Assembly: GCA_903881065.1 (NCBI GenBank) | Contig: CAIRRW010000496.1 | Span: 1 to 9,701 of the forward strand | Direction of reading: 5' to 3' | DNA length: 9,701 bases | From: an uncultured Bacteroidota bacterium | GTDB taxonomy: Bacteria > Bacteroidota > Bacteroidia > 2-12-FULL-35-15 | Part shown: positions 1-6,195 of the stretch, one piece after another | Position numbering within the stretch: the stretch's first letter is position 1 | Layout of the letters: each line of letters starts with the position of its first letter | The notes under the pieces: generated by a model | Databases searched by the model: none | Told to the model about the DNA's origin: nothing | Seen by the model: the letters and a program-made list of their open reading frames with translations, nothing else | Translations under genes and position numbers: made by a program

Positions 1-522
1 GTTTTTCCAGATATATGGTGTTACATGTTCAAGGTCTCCTTCATCAGTCGCTTTATTATATGCTTCTTCCAGTGATTCGAAACTGAATATTTCAAAATCA
101 AATCCTCGTGCAAAAGTACGTTCAATTACATTGCTGATATAGAAATTAGGATTGTTTAACTTTAAATATTTCTCCACACTGTTACGTATCAAATGCGGGT
201 CTATCAAGGGGCAATCACTAGTTACACGCACAATAATATCATATTCAAATTTCACCGCAGCTTCATAAAATCGACTCAACACATTATGTTCGCTACCTCG
301 GTAGAACTTAATATTATTCTGTTCAGCAAATTCAGCAATACAATCATCAGTCACATTTGTAGTAGTCGCTATCGCAATGTCGAAGCCAGTTTGCTTCAGT
401 CTATCAATATGATATTGCAATAAACTTTTATTGTTTACCGACTTCAATATCTTGCCCGGCAGTCGTGTACTCGTCATCCTTGCTTGCGTGATGATGCCTA
501 TATTTAGTTTATTATTTTGCAA
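1..522 (-). CDS. SpsF-type (COG1861) nonulosonic-acid cytidylyltransferase, 3' end cut by the window
   Basis: Likely transfers CMP from CTP to a nonulosonic acid (pseudaminic or related), filling the PseF role in the cytoplasm. I read 174 codons on the minus strand. The N-terminus carries the nucleotide-binding signature IGIITQARMTSTRLPGKIL (residues 8-26), then VRVTSDCPLID with the metal-binding Asp, and near the window edge DLEHVTPYIW, all typical of the SpsF family (usually about 230-250 aa, so roughly a quarter is missing). The only workable start is TTG at 522: an in-frame TAG lies three codons upstream and the first ATG (codon 16) falls inside the conserved motif. It begins 6 nt after the stop of the DUF6044 gene, implying co-transcription. 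Canonical PseF proteins have a different N-terminus (an IPARGGSKR-like motif), so the substrate is inferred from the neighbouring pseB and pseC. Confidence 0.85.
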   Translation of the reverse strand, partial: MQNNKLNIGIITQARMTSTRLPGKILKSVNNKSLLQYHIDRLKQTGFDIAIATTTNVTDDCIAEFAEQNNIKFYRGSEHNVLSRFYEAAVKFEYDIIVRVTSDCPLIDPHLIRNSVEKYLKLNNPNFYISNVIERTFARGFDFEIFSFESLEEAYNKATDEGDLEHVTPYIWKN

Positions 523-528
523 TTGATT

Positions 529-2202
529 CTATACTATTTTATAAAGATATATGTCATAAAATGAATCAGTACTAATGAATTCCCTTTCAAATTTTAAATT
601 ATTCTGTTCATAATTATCAATCTTTACTGATGATAATACATACGCTCCACCCATCTCCTTTAATGCACCAGTGTTAAGTTCCAGGTTATTCAATTCAGCA
701 TTGTCGCGTTTGCCATATAGCTTTGATTTATCCAATCCGTTTACAAAGATATAACATCTATTTCCCCATCCATCAAAATATGATTTCAAGGATGCATTTT
801 TATCCAGTTCCTTCTCAATTATTTTCCTGAACTGATGTTTATATTCAAGCGGATAATTTGTTTGATAACTGTCAAGTGTGCTGAATCCATTATATTGTGC
901 CACACTAGGAGGGAAGCCAATACATACAATTCTATAATCGTTTTTATTTTTCGAGATATAATTTCCTACATCCGAAAATAAATTCGAAGCATAAAATTCC
1001 TTATAACTCGCATGCCTGTTTTTATCCGATTTTTTACCACTTAAATTAGCAGTATAATCTTTATCACCGGCAATTATCACCACCAATTGTATTGCCAATA
1101 AACCAAGTGCAATGTATTTCGAATACCTAATTGTTATGTAGTTCACACTCACATACAACAATAAAATCCATAACATAGGCATCAGAAAATAAAACCGTTC
1201 CCATTGAAATGTTTTAAATAGCGCTATAGAAGTTCCTAATTCACACTTCGAAAATTTAAAAATAAAATAGAAAACAACTATTGAAACAATCGATAAAATG
1301 AGATATAAATACACCTTACTTTTCTTTTTAATCGTCAACGATATCAGCGCAGCAATGATAATTGGAATAGTAAAAAATGCACCGGTATGGTATTGAGTCT
1401 GAATAAAAAATTGAGCAGATTCTTTTAGCGAAGCCGCGAAAACAAATGGCTCAATGCTCCATTCTTTTCTATGCGAAATAAACGTATTGCTGAAGTACGA
1501 TGTTATTAAATTAAACTCCACAAGAAAATACCCGAAACCTAATATTAATAGGCCAGATAGAAAATAAATGTTAATCTTTTTATTCCTGATTGTATCAATA
1601 AGTAATATAATTCCTAAAGCAATACAGATGAAAATACCACTCAAAATGAAAGACGAACACAGGGGAAATAAAGTAATAATTATAAAGTTCGAAATCGATT
1701 TTTCACCTTTGTGTAGATTCAAAAATGCGAATAGTAATAATGGTTGACCTGCCACTGTCAATCCACAGTAAATAGAAGAAGTAGGGATAACAGCAAAACA
1801 AATAGCAACCAAAAAGCGCATCAAATTACGCTCACCTTTTTCATTCGTAAAATGTTTTCCAAGCAATAAATACATTCCGATAAAAGCAATAATTCTTGCA
1901 ATAAAATCATTCAATAAATAAGCTTTTAAAGGAGATAAAATACAGAATAAAAACATCGTCATATTTAACCCCGATTGAAGACAATACCTCGGAAGCCCAT
2001 TCATCACTTCCGTTACGCTTGCTTTATAATCAAATAAATACTTAGCTTTTGATGCAATTACCCTATACACAAATTCACCATCCAGGTTATCATGTATTCG
2101 TATATAAGCATTCTCTCCTAAAATTAAATAAGGCAAAAAATAAATTAATACACATCCAATTCCTATAATAAAGGGGTACTTGTTTATCAATGATTTTATC
2201 AT
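529..2202 (-). CDS. DUF6044 family polytopic membrane protein (YkoS-like)
   Basis: A 557-aa membrane protein, probably in glycan assembly or export; its biochemical role is not established. An N-terminal hydrophobic segment (about residues 10-28) is followed by the family motif around NAYIRIHDNLD (31-41). About ten hydrophobic segments follow to about residue 378, then a soluble C-terminal domain with SVAQYNGFSTLD (433-444), NYPLEYKHQFR (449-459) and YFDGWGNRCY (475-484). From memory these are hallmarks of DUF6044, which includes Bacillus YkoS. The architecture (many TM segments, conserved Asp-containing first loop, extracytoplasmic C-terminus) resembles GT-C transferases, but that is inference. 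I chose ATG 2202 over the longer ATG at 2238, because the latter lies inside the terminator stem of the preceding gene and upstream of a TATATTTG promoter element. The spsF-like gene follows by 6 nt. Confidence 0.78.
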   Translation of the reverse strand: MIKSLINKYPFIIGIGCVLIYFLPYLILGENAYIRIHDNLDGEFVYRVIASKAKYLFDYKASVTEVMNGLPRYCLQSGLNMTMFLFCILSPLKAYLLNDFIARIIAFIGMYLLLGKHFTNEKGERNLMRFLVAICFAVIPTSSIYCGLTVAGQPLLLFAFLNLHKGEKSISNFIIITLFPLCSSFILSGIFICIALGIILLIDTIRNKKINIYFLSGLLILGFGYFLVEFNLITSYFSNTFISHRKEWSIEPFVFAASLKESAQFFIQTQYHTGAFFTIPIIIAALISLTIKKKSKVYLYLILSIVSIVVFYFIFKFSKCELGTSIALFKTFQWERFYFLMPMLWILLLYVSVNYITIRYSKYIALGLLAIQLVVIIAGDKDYTANLSGKKSDKNRHASYKEFYASNLFSDVGNYISKNKNDYRIVCIGFPPSVAQYNGFSTLDSYQTNYPLEYKHQFRKIIEKELDKNASLKSYFDGWGNRCYIFVNGLDKSKLYGKRDNAELNNLELNTGALKEMGGAYVLSSVKIDNYEQNNLKFEREFISTDSFYDIYLYKIV

Positions 2203-2207
2203 CCTCG

Positions 2208-2234
2208 CAAATATATAATAAAAAATCCCGACAA
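2208..2234 (-). promoter_or_regulatory. Candidate Bacteroidota-type promoter for the DUF6044 gene
   Basis: On the minus strand TATATTTG (2215-2208) matches the -7 consensus TAnnTTTG exactly, with TTG (2234-2232) 16 nt upstream as a possible -33 element. Only 5 nt separate it from ATG 2202, so the mRNA would be almost leaderless. The preceding gene ends in a terminator just upstream, so the DUF6044 gene needs its own promoter. The -33 TTG lies inside the terminator stem, and the spacing is slightly short. Confidence 0.45.
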
Positions 2235-2259
2235 GCATTTCTACCTGTCAGGATTTTTT
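2220..2259 (-). terminator. Intrinsic terminator after the 321-aa gene
   Basis: A 16-bp stem (2220-2235 with 2244-2259) and 8-nt loop, ending in six T on the minus strand. Read as minus-strand RNA all 16 positions pair, two as G-U wobbles. Read as plus-strand RNA those two become mismatches, so it is built to stop leftward transcription. It starts about 20 nt after the TAA of the 321-aa gene. The core CCTGACAGG...CTTGTC recurs in the terminator behind pseC. Confidence 0.85.
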
Positions 2260-2278
2260 ATTTCCATTTATTTATTTT

Positions 2279-3244
2279 TTATGCAGCGGCATTTATTGTT
2301 AAAGTAATATCGCCGGAAATTAATAAATCTTCATTTTGCGCCATTATATATTTGTATAAAATATTGCCTAATAAATCAGGATTAATAGTTTTAGGTTCGC
2401 TGGGTAATATGGTGTACCAAACCAATACAGTAGCTGTGGCATCTATTGCCAACCCTACTTTTATGGGTACAACAAGGTTATTGGTAAGTGTTACTGTTTC
2501 GCCTGTTTTAAATGTATGAATACAAATTTTCTTTATAATATGAGCAGGCACAACAAGTGTATGGGTTATCTGGTTGGCGGCATTATAAATAAATGTCATT
2601 GGTAAAAACTTTAATGCTTTTGATGGTGTATCAATAAATATCATTATCAGCCCACAATACACATACCATATACCGCTGGTGCAGGCATCTCTCAATTTAT
2701 TAATATCTGTCGTATCGGTTCCAACAGCAGTAACATTGATTGTTTGAGAACTGATGCTCTTGGTTAATTTGGTTGCATACGCTTGAATTTGCAGCAATAC
2801 CGTGGCAAGTGCTGCATCGGTGCCAATAGCAGTGATAAGTGCATTTACACGAATCAGTCTTTTTGTGCGCGACCCATTATAAAAGTCTTTTGTTCCGCCA
2901 ATCAGCAAACGGTCATATTCATCAGAGCCTTCGGGGTATACATTCGAGATTTGTTTCATCCAGCTTTTTAATTGAACAGCCATACCTTTAACTGTTGTAA
3001 CCACTTTTTTAGTGGAAGCCACTTTGCCAATCACATTACTTTTTTGTAATGCTGTTTCATCCTGAAAAGCCTGATTTATGTGGATAAAATACGTTACCAA
3101 ATCTGCAATTCGGCTGTCAGTACTTTGCTGGCTTTGCAAAGCATCCAACACTTTTTGTGCAATCTCTGCTGCATTTGCAATACTGCTATCCATTGCCGTA
3201 ACGAATGGATTTTTGTCTAAAGTTGTTCCAGTTTTTGTTGACAT
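2279..3244 (-). CDS. Hypothetical protein, 321 aa, no recognised family
   Basis: I do not recognise this protein. It starts at ATG 3244 (MSTKTGTTLDK) and ends at TAA 2279. The first 160 or so residues look helical and alanine/glutamine/lysine-rich. A middle motif VYPEGSDEYDRLLIGG (about 102-117) is followed by FYNGSRTKRL. After about residue 215 alternating hydrophobic/polar stretches suggest a beta-rich domain, ending in SGDITLTINAAA. There is no signal peptide, and only one short hydrophobic stretch (around WYVYCGLIMIFI) that is weak as a membrane segment. No enzyme motif is evident. It has its own promoter candidate and terminator and sits between pseC and the rest of the leftward glycan genes without any sign of a glycan function. 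It could be a structural, effector-like or mobile cargo protein; nothing decides this. Confidence 0.75.
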   Translation of the reverse strand: MSTKTGTTLDKNPFVTAMDSSIANAAEIAQKVLDALQSQQSTDSRIADLVTYFIHINQAFQDETALQKSNVIGKVASTKKVVTTVKGMAVQLKSWMKQISNVYPEGSDEYDRLLIGGTKDFYNGSRTKRLIRVNALITAIGTDAALATVLLQIQAYATKLTKSISSQTINVTAVGTDTTDINKLRDACTSGIWYVYCGLIMIFIDTPSKALKFLPMTFIYNAANQITHTLVVPAHIIKKICIHTFKTGETVTLTNNLVVPIKVGLAIDATATVLVWYTILPSEPKTINPDLLGNILYKYIMAQNEDLLISGDITLTINAAA

Positions 3245-3294
3245 TTTATTTTGATTAAATTAAAATTAAATTTTATTGTCTTTATTTATGCGTG

Positions 3295-3322
3295 CAAAGG
3301 TGGACATAATATAATAAGCAAA
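3295..3322 (-). promoter_or_regulatory. Candidate promoter for the 321-aa gene
   Basis: On the minus strand CACCTTTG (3302-3295), followed by CA, resembles the Bacteroidota -7 element TAnnTTTG with one mismatch at the first base. TTTG (3322-3319) lies 16 nt upstream as a possible -33 element. The leader to ATG 3244 would be about 45 nt and very AT-rich. It lies downstream of the pseC terminator, consistent with independent transcription. Confidence 0.4.
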
Positions 3323-3420
3323 CGAATTAAAATAAATAATAAATCTTTTAAAACCCAAATAAAATCAATATATTCAATGGTACCATACGTTTCAGAGAGA
3401 AACCGATATTTCACGAAAAA

Positions 3421-3640
3421 AGATTTAAATGGAATAGGCTAAAACTCGAGTTTAGATTAAAAGTATTTAAATGGAATAGGCTGAAACTTGAGTTTCGAAT
3501 GAAAGTATTTAAATGGAAAGGACTAAAACTCAAGTTTCGATGGAAAGTATTTAAATGGAATAGTCTAAAAGTGGAGTTTTCATAGAAAGTATTTAAATGG
3601 AATGTTTCGAAACTGGAGTTTTCATAGAAAGTATTTAAAT
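3421..3640. repeat. Tandem array of a 42-bp unit, about 5.3 copies
   Basis: Units begin at 3421 (41 bp, one base deleted), 3462, 3504, 3546 and 3588, with an 11-bp partial unit at 3630-3640. Each starts AGTATTTAAATGGAA (AGATTTAAATGGAA in the first), and the middle and end vary between copies. The 3546 and 3588 units share the ending GAGTTTTCATAGAA. The period equals 14 codons. The minus strand is open through all copies (roughly 3645 to 3415) with a recurring FHLNT, but has no ATG. The plus-strand frame carrying KVFKW is broken by a frameshift in the first unit and by TAG in the 3546 and 3588 units. I treat it as a non-coding minisatellite, possibly a decayed coding repeat. Confidence 0.9.
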
Positions 3641-3747
3641 CTTTTTACTTACGTTAAATTAGTGTGCTATTCTTATATAAATGCCAAATCAGAAAAACTG
3701 AAGTTAGAGTGGGAGGGCAAGTTTAGAGTGACCAATGGTGAAGTCAT

Positions 3748-3783
3748 AAAAAATTCTGACAAGTTTTTACACCTGTCAGGATT
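3748..3783 (-). terminator. Intrinsic terminator after pseC
   Basis: On the minus strand CTGACAGG (3779-3772) pairs with CTTGTCAG (3763-3756) as an 8-bp stem with one G-U pair and an 8-nt loop. One mismatch then separates it from a few more A-T pairs, and six T follow (3753-3748). It lies about 27 nt beyond the pseC stop. It is a direct-repeat relative of the terminator at 2220-2259. Confidence 0.75.
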
Positions 3784-3809
3784 AAATAATAAAAGAGTTA
3801 ATCAGTTTG

Positions 3810-4988
3810 CTATTTCACAAATCCCAGCACCTTATCAATCACAAATTGCTGGTCATCATCCGTCAACGAATGATACATCGGTATACTCAAACAATTCTCA
3901 TAATACATTTCCGCATTCACAAAATCACCCTTCCTATATCCGAATTGCTTGTAATAAGGCATCAAATGGCAAGGCACATAATGCACCTGAGCAAAAATAT
4001 TATTTGCCCGTAAATGATTATATAAGCCCAATCTATCCGCCACCTGTATCACATATAAATGATACGCATTTCCTTTTTCTATCGAAGGAATAACCACCGA
4101 CGAGTTTGCAAAAGCCTTATCATATTGCTTCGCAAGAGTCCTTCTTCGTTCCAGATTTTCATCCGCCCTCGACAATTGCGAAATACCAAGTGCCGCCTGA
4201 AAGTCCGTCAATCTATAGTTGTAGCCCAATTCCTGCATCTCATAATACCATCCACCTTGCGTCACTTCTACCTCCGAGTTAATAAATTTGCTCGCATCCT
4301 TGGTAATACCATGTGTCCGCAGCAAATTTAATTTATCATACAGCATCTTATCATTCGTAGTAATCATCCCGCCTTCACCAGTAGCAATATGTTTCACAGG
4401 ATGAAAGGAAAATATCGCAAGGTCAGCAAACGCACCGTTTCCACATTTCTGCTGATGATTGGCACTGTCCATAAAATATCCACCCGGCGCATGGCAGGCG
4501 TCTTCAATAATCCAGCAGCCATATTCATTTGCCAACTTCCGGTAAGCCTCCAAATCCACCGCATTGCCTGCAAAGTCAACAGGTATTATTCCTTTAAAAT
4601 ATCCTTTCGGATGTTTCTCCAAAAGCGCACGAACACTATTAATATCGAGCAAAAAAGTATCAGGGTCAATGTCTGCAAAATGCACCTCACCACCGCAATA
4701 CCGCACACAGTTGGCCGAAGCCGCAAAAGTAATAGGAGTAGTAATCACCCGTACAGTCGAATTCACATCAAGTGCCATAGCGCACAAATGCAATGCAGCA
4801 GTGCCATTAGCAAGCGCCACAGCATATTTCGCACCCACATACTCAGCAAATTTCTTTTCGAATTCCGCTATCGAAGGCCCCTGCGTCAGGTAATCCGATT
4901 TCAAAACCGTTACCACTGCCTCAATGTCAGCATCAGTAATCGTCTGCCTTCCATAAGGAATTACTTTGTTTTTTGTTGATTCACTCAT
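3810..4988 (-). CDS. pseC: UDP-4-amino-4,6-dideoxy-N-acetyl-beta-L-altrosamine transaminase (PseC)
   Basis: PLP-dependent aminotransferase (DegT/DnrJ/EryC1 family) for step two of pseudaminic acid synthesis. It aminates C4 of the PseB product using glutamate, in the cytoplasm. At 392 aa it is the usual length. Visible motifs are PYGRQTITDADI (11-22), SDYLTQGP (31-38), the PLP-phosphate region ALANGTAALHL (58-68), IIEDACHAPGG (160-170) with Asp163 to bind the pyridine nitrogen, and FSFHPVKHIATGEGG (193-207), where Lys199 is the expected Schiff-base lysine. NYRLTDFQAALG lies further on. FSFHPVKHI.TGEGG is characteristic of PseC. ATG 4988 is the natural start, 106 nt after pseB with a palindromic repeat in the gap. 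A terminator follows. Confidence 0.95.
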   Translation of the reverse strand: MSESTKNKVIPYGRQTITDADIEAVVTVLKSDYLTQGPSIAEFEKKFAEYVGAKYAVALANGTAALHLCAMALDVNSTVRVITTPITFAASANCVRYCGGEVHFADIDPDTFLLDINSVRALLEKHPKGYFKGIIPVDFAGNAVDLEAYRKLANEYGCWIIEDACHAPGGYFMDSANHQQKCGNGAFADLAIFSFHPVKHIATGEGGMITTNDKMLYDKLNLLRTHGITKDASKFINSEVEVTQGGWYYEMQELGYNYRLTDFQAALGISQLSRADENLERRRTLAKQYDKAFANSSVVIPSIEKGNAYHLYVIQVADRLGLYNHLRANNIFAQVHYVPCHLMPYYKQFGYRKGDFVNAEMYYENCLSIPMYHSLTDDDQQFVIDKVLGFVK

Positions 4989-5005
4989 AATTTATTGTTT
5001 TATTT

Positions 5006-5084
5006 AATGCAGATGACGCCGATTCAGCGGATAAAAGGTGATAATAAATCCTTTTAACTCTGCTTAACCTGCGTCATCTGTGTT
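5006..5084. repeat. Palindromic (REP-like) intergenic repeat between pseB and pseC
   Basis: CAGATGACGC (5010-5019) and GCGTCATCTG (5071-5080) are a perfect 10-bp inverted pair. Imperfect complementarity extends inward to TAAAAGG / CCTTTTA, giving a stem of about 30 bp around a short AT-rich loop. It fills most of the 106-bp gap between the pseB stop and the pseC start. From memory, similar 'CAGATGACGC...GCGTCATCTGTG' palindromes occur as dispersed repeats in environmental Bacteroidota. Its RNA would form a long hairpin without a U tract, so it could process or attenuate the pseB-pseC message rather than terminate it. Confidence 0.75.
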
Positions 5085-5094
5085 CTATTCTTAT

Positions 5095-6111
5095 CTAAAA
5101 AGTAAAATTCGGATCAAGATTTTCTTTAATCAACTTACGTATTTCATCCACCCCAATAAACTCTGAATTATCTCCCGAGTTATATTGAAACCCTTTATTT
5201 ACAGCCTTTGCATTAAAATGTTTTACGTATTCATCAATCTTAAAATTAGGTACCTGAGGCAAAATAGCGTAGTATTTTCCCAAGTCATAAGTCGAAAAAG
5301 AATCCGAAGAAGTAATCATTTCTTCATGTACTTTCTCTCCCGGACGAATACCAACAATTTGCTGCTTACAATTAGGTGCAATAGCTGTAGCCACATCCGT
5401 CAATTTATACGAAGGTATTTTCGGAACAAATATTTCACCACCCCATGCAGTTTCCATAGCATGCAATACCAAATCAACACCTTCCTGCAACGAAATATTA
5501 AAGCGTGTCATCGTCGCATCAGTAATTGGCAACACCCCTTCTTTTCTCTTTTTGATGAAGAAAGGAATCACCGAACCATTGCTCCCCATTACGTTTCCGT
5601 ATCGTACCACCGAGAACTTAATATTATGTTTCCCTCTTATATTATTACCCGCAACAAATAATTTATCCGAACAAAGTTTGGTAGCACCATATAAATTAAT
5701 CGGTGCAGCCGCTTTATCCGTTGATAGTGCCACCACATTTTTCACTTCCGTTTCAAGCGCAGCATTAATCACGTTTTCAGCACCAAGCACATTCGTCTTT
5801 ACACATTCCATCGGATTGTATTCCGCAATAGGCACGTGTTTCATAGCCGCAGTATGTATCACATATTCTATATCTTTAAATGCTTTTTTTAAACGATCAG
5901 CATCACGTACATCACCAATAAAATAACGTATTGCAGGATATTTACTCTGAGGATATTCCTGAGCCATTTCAAACTGTTTCTGCTCATCTCTCGAATAAAT
6001 TACAAGACGTTTTACCTGAGGAAATTTTTCAAAGATGTTTTTGGTAAGATGTTTTCCAAGGGAACCTGTTCCACCGGTAATTAAAATTGTTTTTCCGTTT
6101 AAATCTAACAT
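5095..6111 (-). CDS. pseB: UDP-N-acetylglucosamine 4,6-dehydratase (inverting), PseB
   Basis: First step of pseudaminic acid synthesis: an NADP-dependent SDR enzyme that removes water across C4-C6 of UDP-GlcNAc and inverts C5, giving the 4-keto-L-arabino-hexose. At 338 aa it fits the family. It shows the cofactor loop TGGTGSLG (12-19), YSRDEQKQ (39-46), FIGDVRD (64-70), HTAAMKHVPIAEYNP (86-100) and STDKAAAPINLYGATK (130-145). These give catalytic Thr131, Asp132, Lys133, Tyr141 and Lys145, at the same positions I recall for Helicobacter FlaA1/PseB. RYGNVMGS and GGEIFVPKIPS are further family signatures. The usual STDKAANPINLYG reads AAAP here, a minor change outside the catalytic residues. It starts at ATG 6111, 84 nt downstream of the acyltransferase gene, and precedes pseC. 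Confidence 0.96.
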   Translation of the reverse strand: MLDLNGKTILITGGTGSLGKHLTKNIFEKFPQVKRLVIYSRDEQKQFEMAQEYPQSKYPAIRYFIGDVRDADRLKKAFKDIEYVIHTAAMKHVPIAEYNPMECVKTNVLGAENVINAALETEVKNVVALSTDKAAAPINLYGATKLCSDKLFVAGNNIRGKHNIKFSVVRYGNVMGSNGSVIPFFIKKRKEGVLPITDATMTRFNISLQEGVDLVLHAMETAWGGEIFVPKIPSYKLTDVATAIAPNCKQQIVGIRPGEKVHEEMITSSDSFSTYDLGKYYAILPQVPNFKIDEYVKHFNAKAVNKGFQYNSGDNSEFIGVDEIRKLIKENLDPNFTF

Positions 6112-6134
6112 TGAAGTATATAATTAATAAGTGT

Positions 6135-6142
6135 CAAAAATA
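6135..6142 (-). promoter_or_regulatory. Possible -7 element upstream of pseB
   Basis: TATTTTTG on the minus strand matches TAnnTTTG and lies 23 nt before ATG 6111. No TTG is visible at a suitable -33 distance, so this is weak. If real, pseB-pseC could be transcribed independently of the acyltransferase gene. Confidence 0.25.
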
Positions 6143-6195
6143 AGTATTTAATTTGATTGAGGATGGAGGATAGATATTGCAATTAAATATAGCGT

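Larger units (their letters stand above)
3245..3809. other. 565-bp gene-free region between pseC and the 321-aa gene
   Basis: Very AT-rich. From left to right on the plus strand it holds a candidate promoter for the 321-aa gene (3295-3322), an AT-rich stretch with nothing recognisable (about 3323-3420), the 42-bp tandem array (3421-3640), about 105 bases in which I see nothing (3641-3745), and the pseC terminator (3748-3783). Short open frames here lack family motifs and I do not regard them as genes. Confidence 0.7.

Noticed and set aside
2203..2238. Twelve-codon N-terminal extension (MLVGIFYYIFAR) of the DUF6044 protein
   Set aside because: This start lies within the terminator stem of the previous gene and upstream of the best promoter element; ATG 2202 gives a normal membrane-protein start.
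2190..2519. 109-aa plus-strand open frame
   Set aside because: Crosses the terminator and lies antisense to the DUF6044 and 321-aa genes; no recognisable domain.
3251..3442. 63-aa plus-strand open frame ending in the first repeat unit
   Set aside because: Low-complexity, Lys/Ile-rich product in AT-rich DNA, overlapping the promoter candidate of the opposite gene. If the one-base deletion in the first unit were repaired it would run into the KVFKW repeats, but stops follow soon after. Not convincing as a gene.
3421..3640. Possible CRISPR array
   Set aside because: The 42-bp units are directly contiguous with no unique spacers, vary within the unit, and no cas genes are nearby. It is a tandem minisatellite.
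3602..4093. 163-aa plus-strand open frame
   Set aside because: It starts inside the last repeat unit, runs through the pseC terminator and continues antisense to pseC, with no family motif. It is a shadow frame.
4389..4979. 196-aa plus-strand open frame antisense to pseC
   Set aside because: pseC is certain on the opposite strand, and the antisense product is Arg/Ser/His-rich without motifs, typical of a shadow frame.
5006..5084. Rho-independent terminator between pseB and pseC
   Set aside because: The hairpin is long enough, but no T-run follows the stem in the leftward direction, and the sequence resembles a dispersed palindromic repeat.
5185..5926. Two plus-strand open frames antisense to pseB
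   Set aside because: Entirely inside pseB, whose catalytic motifs fix the coding strand.
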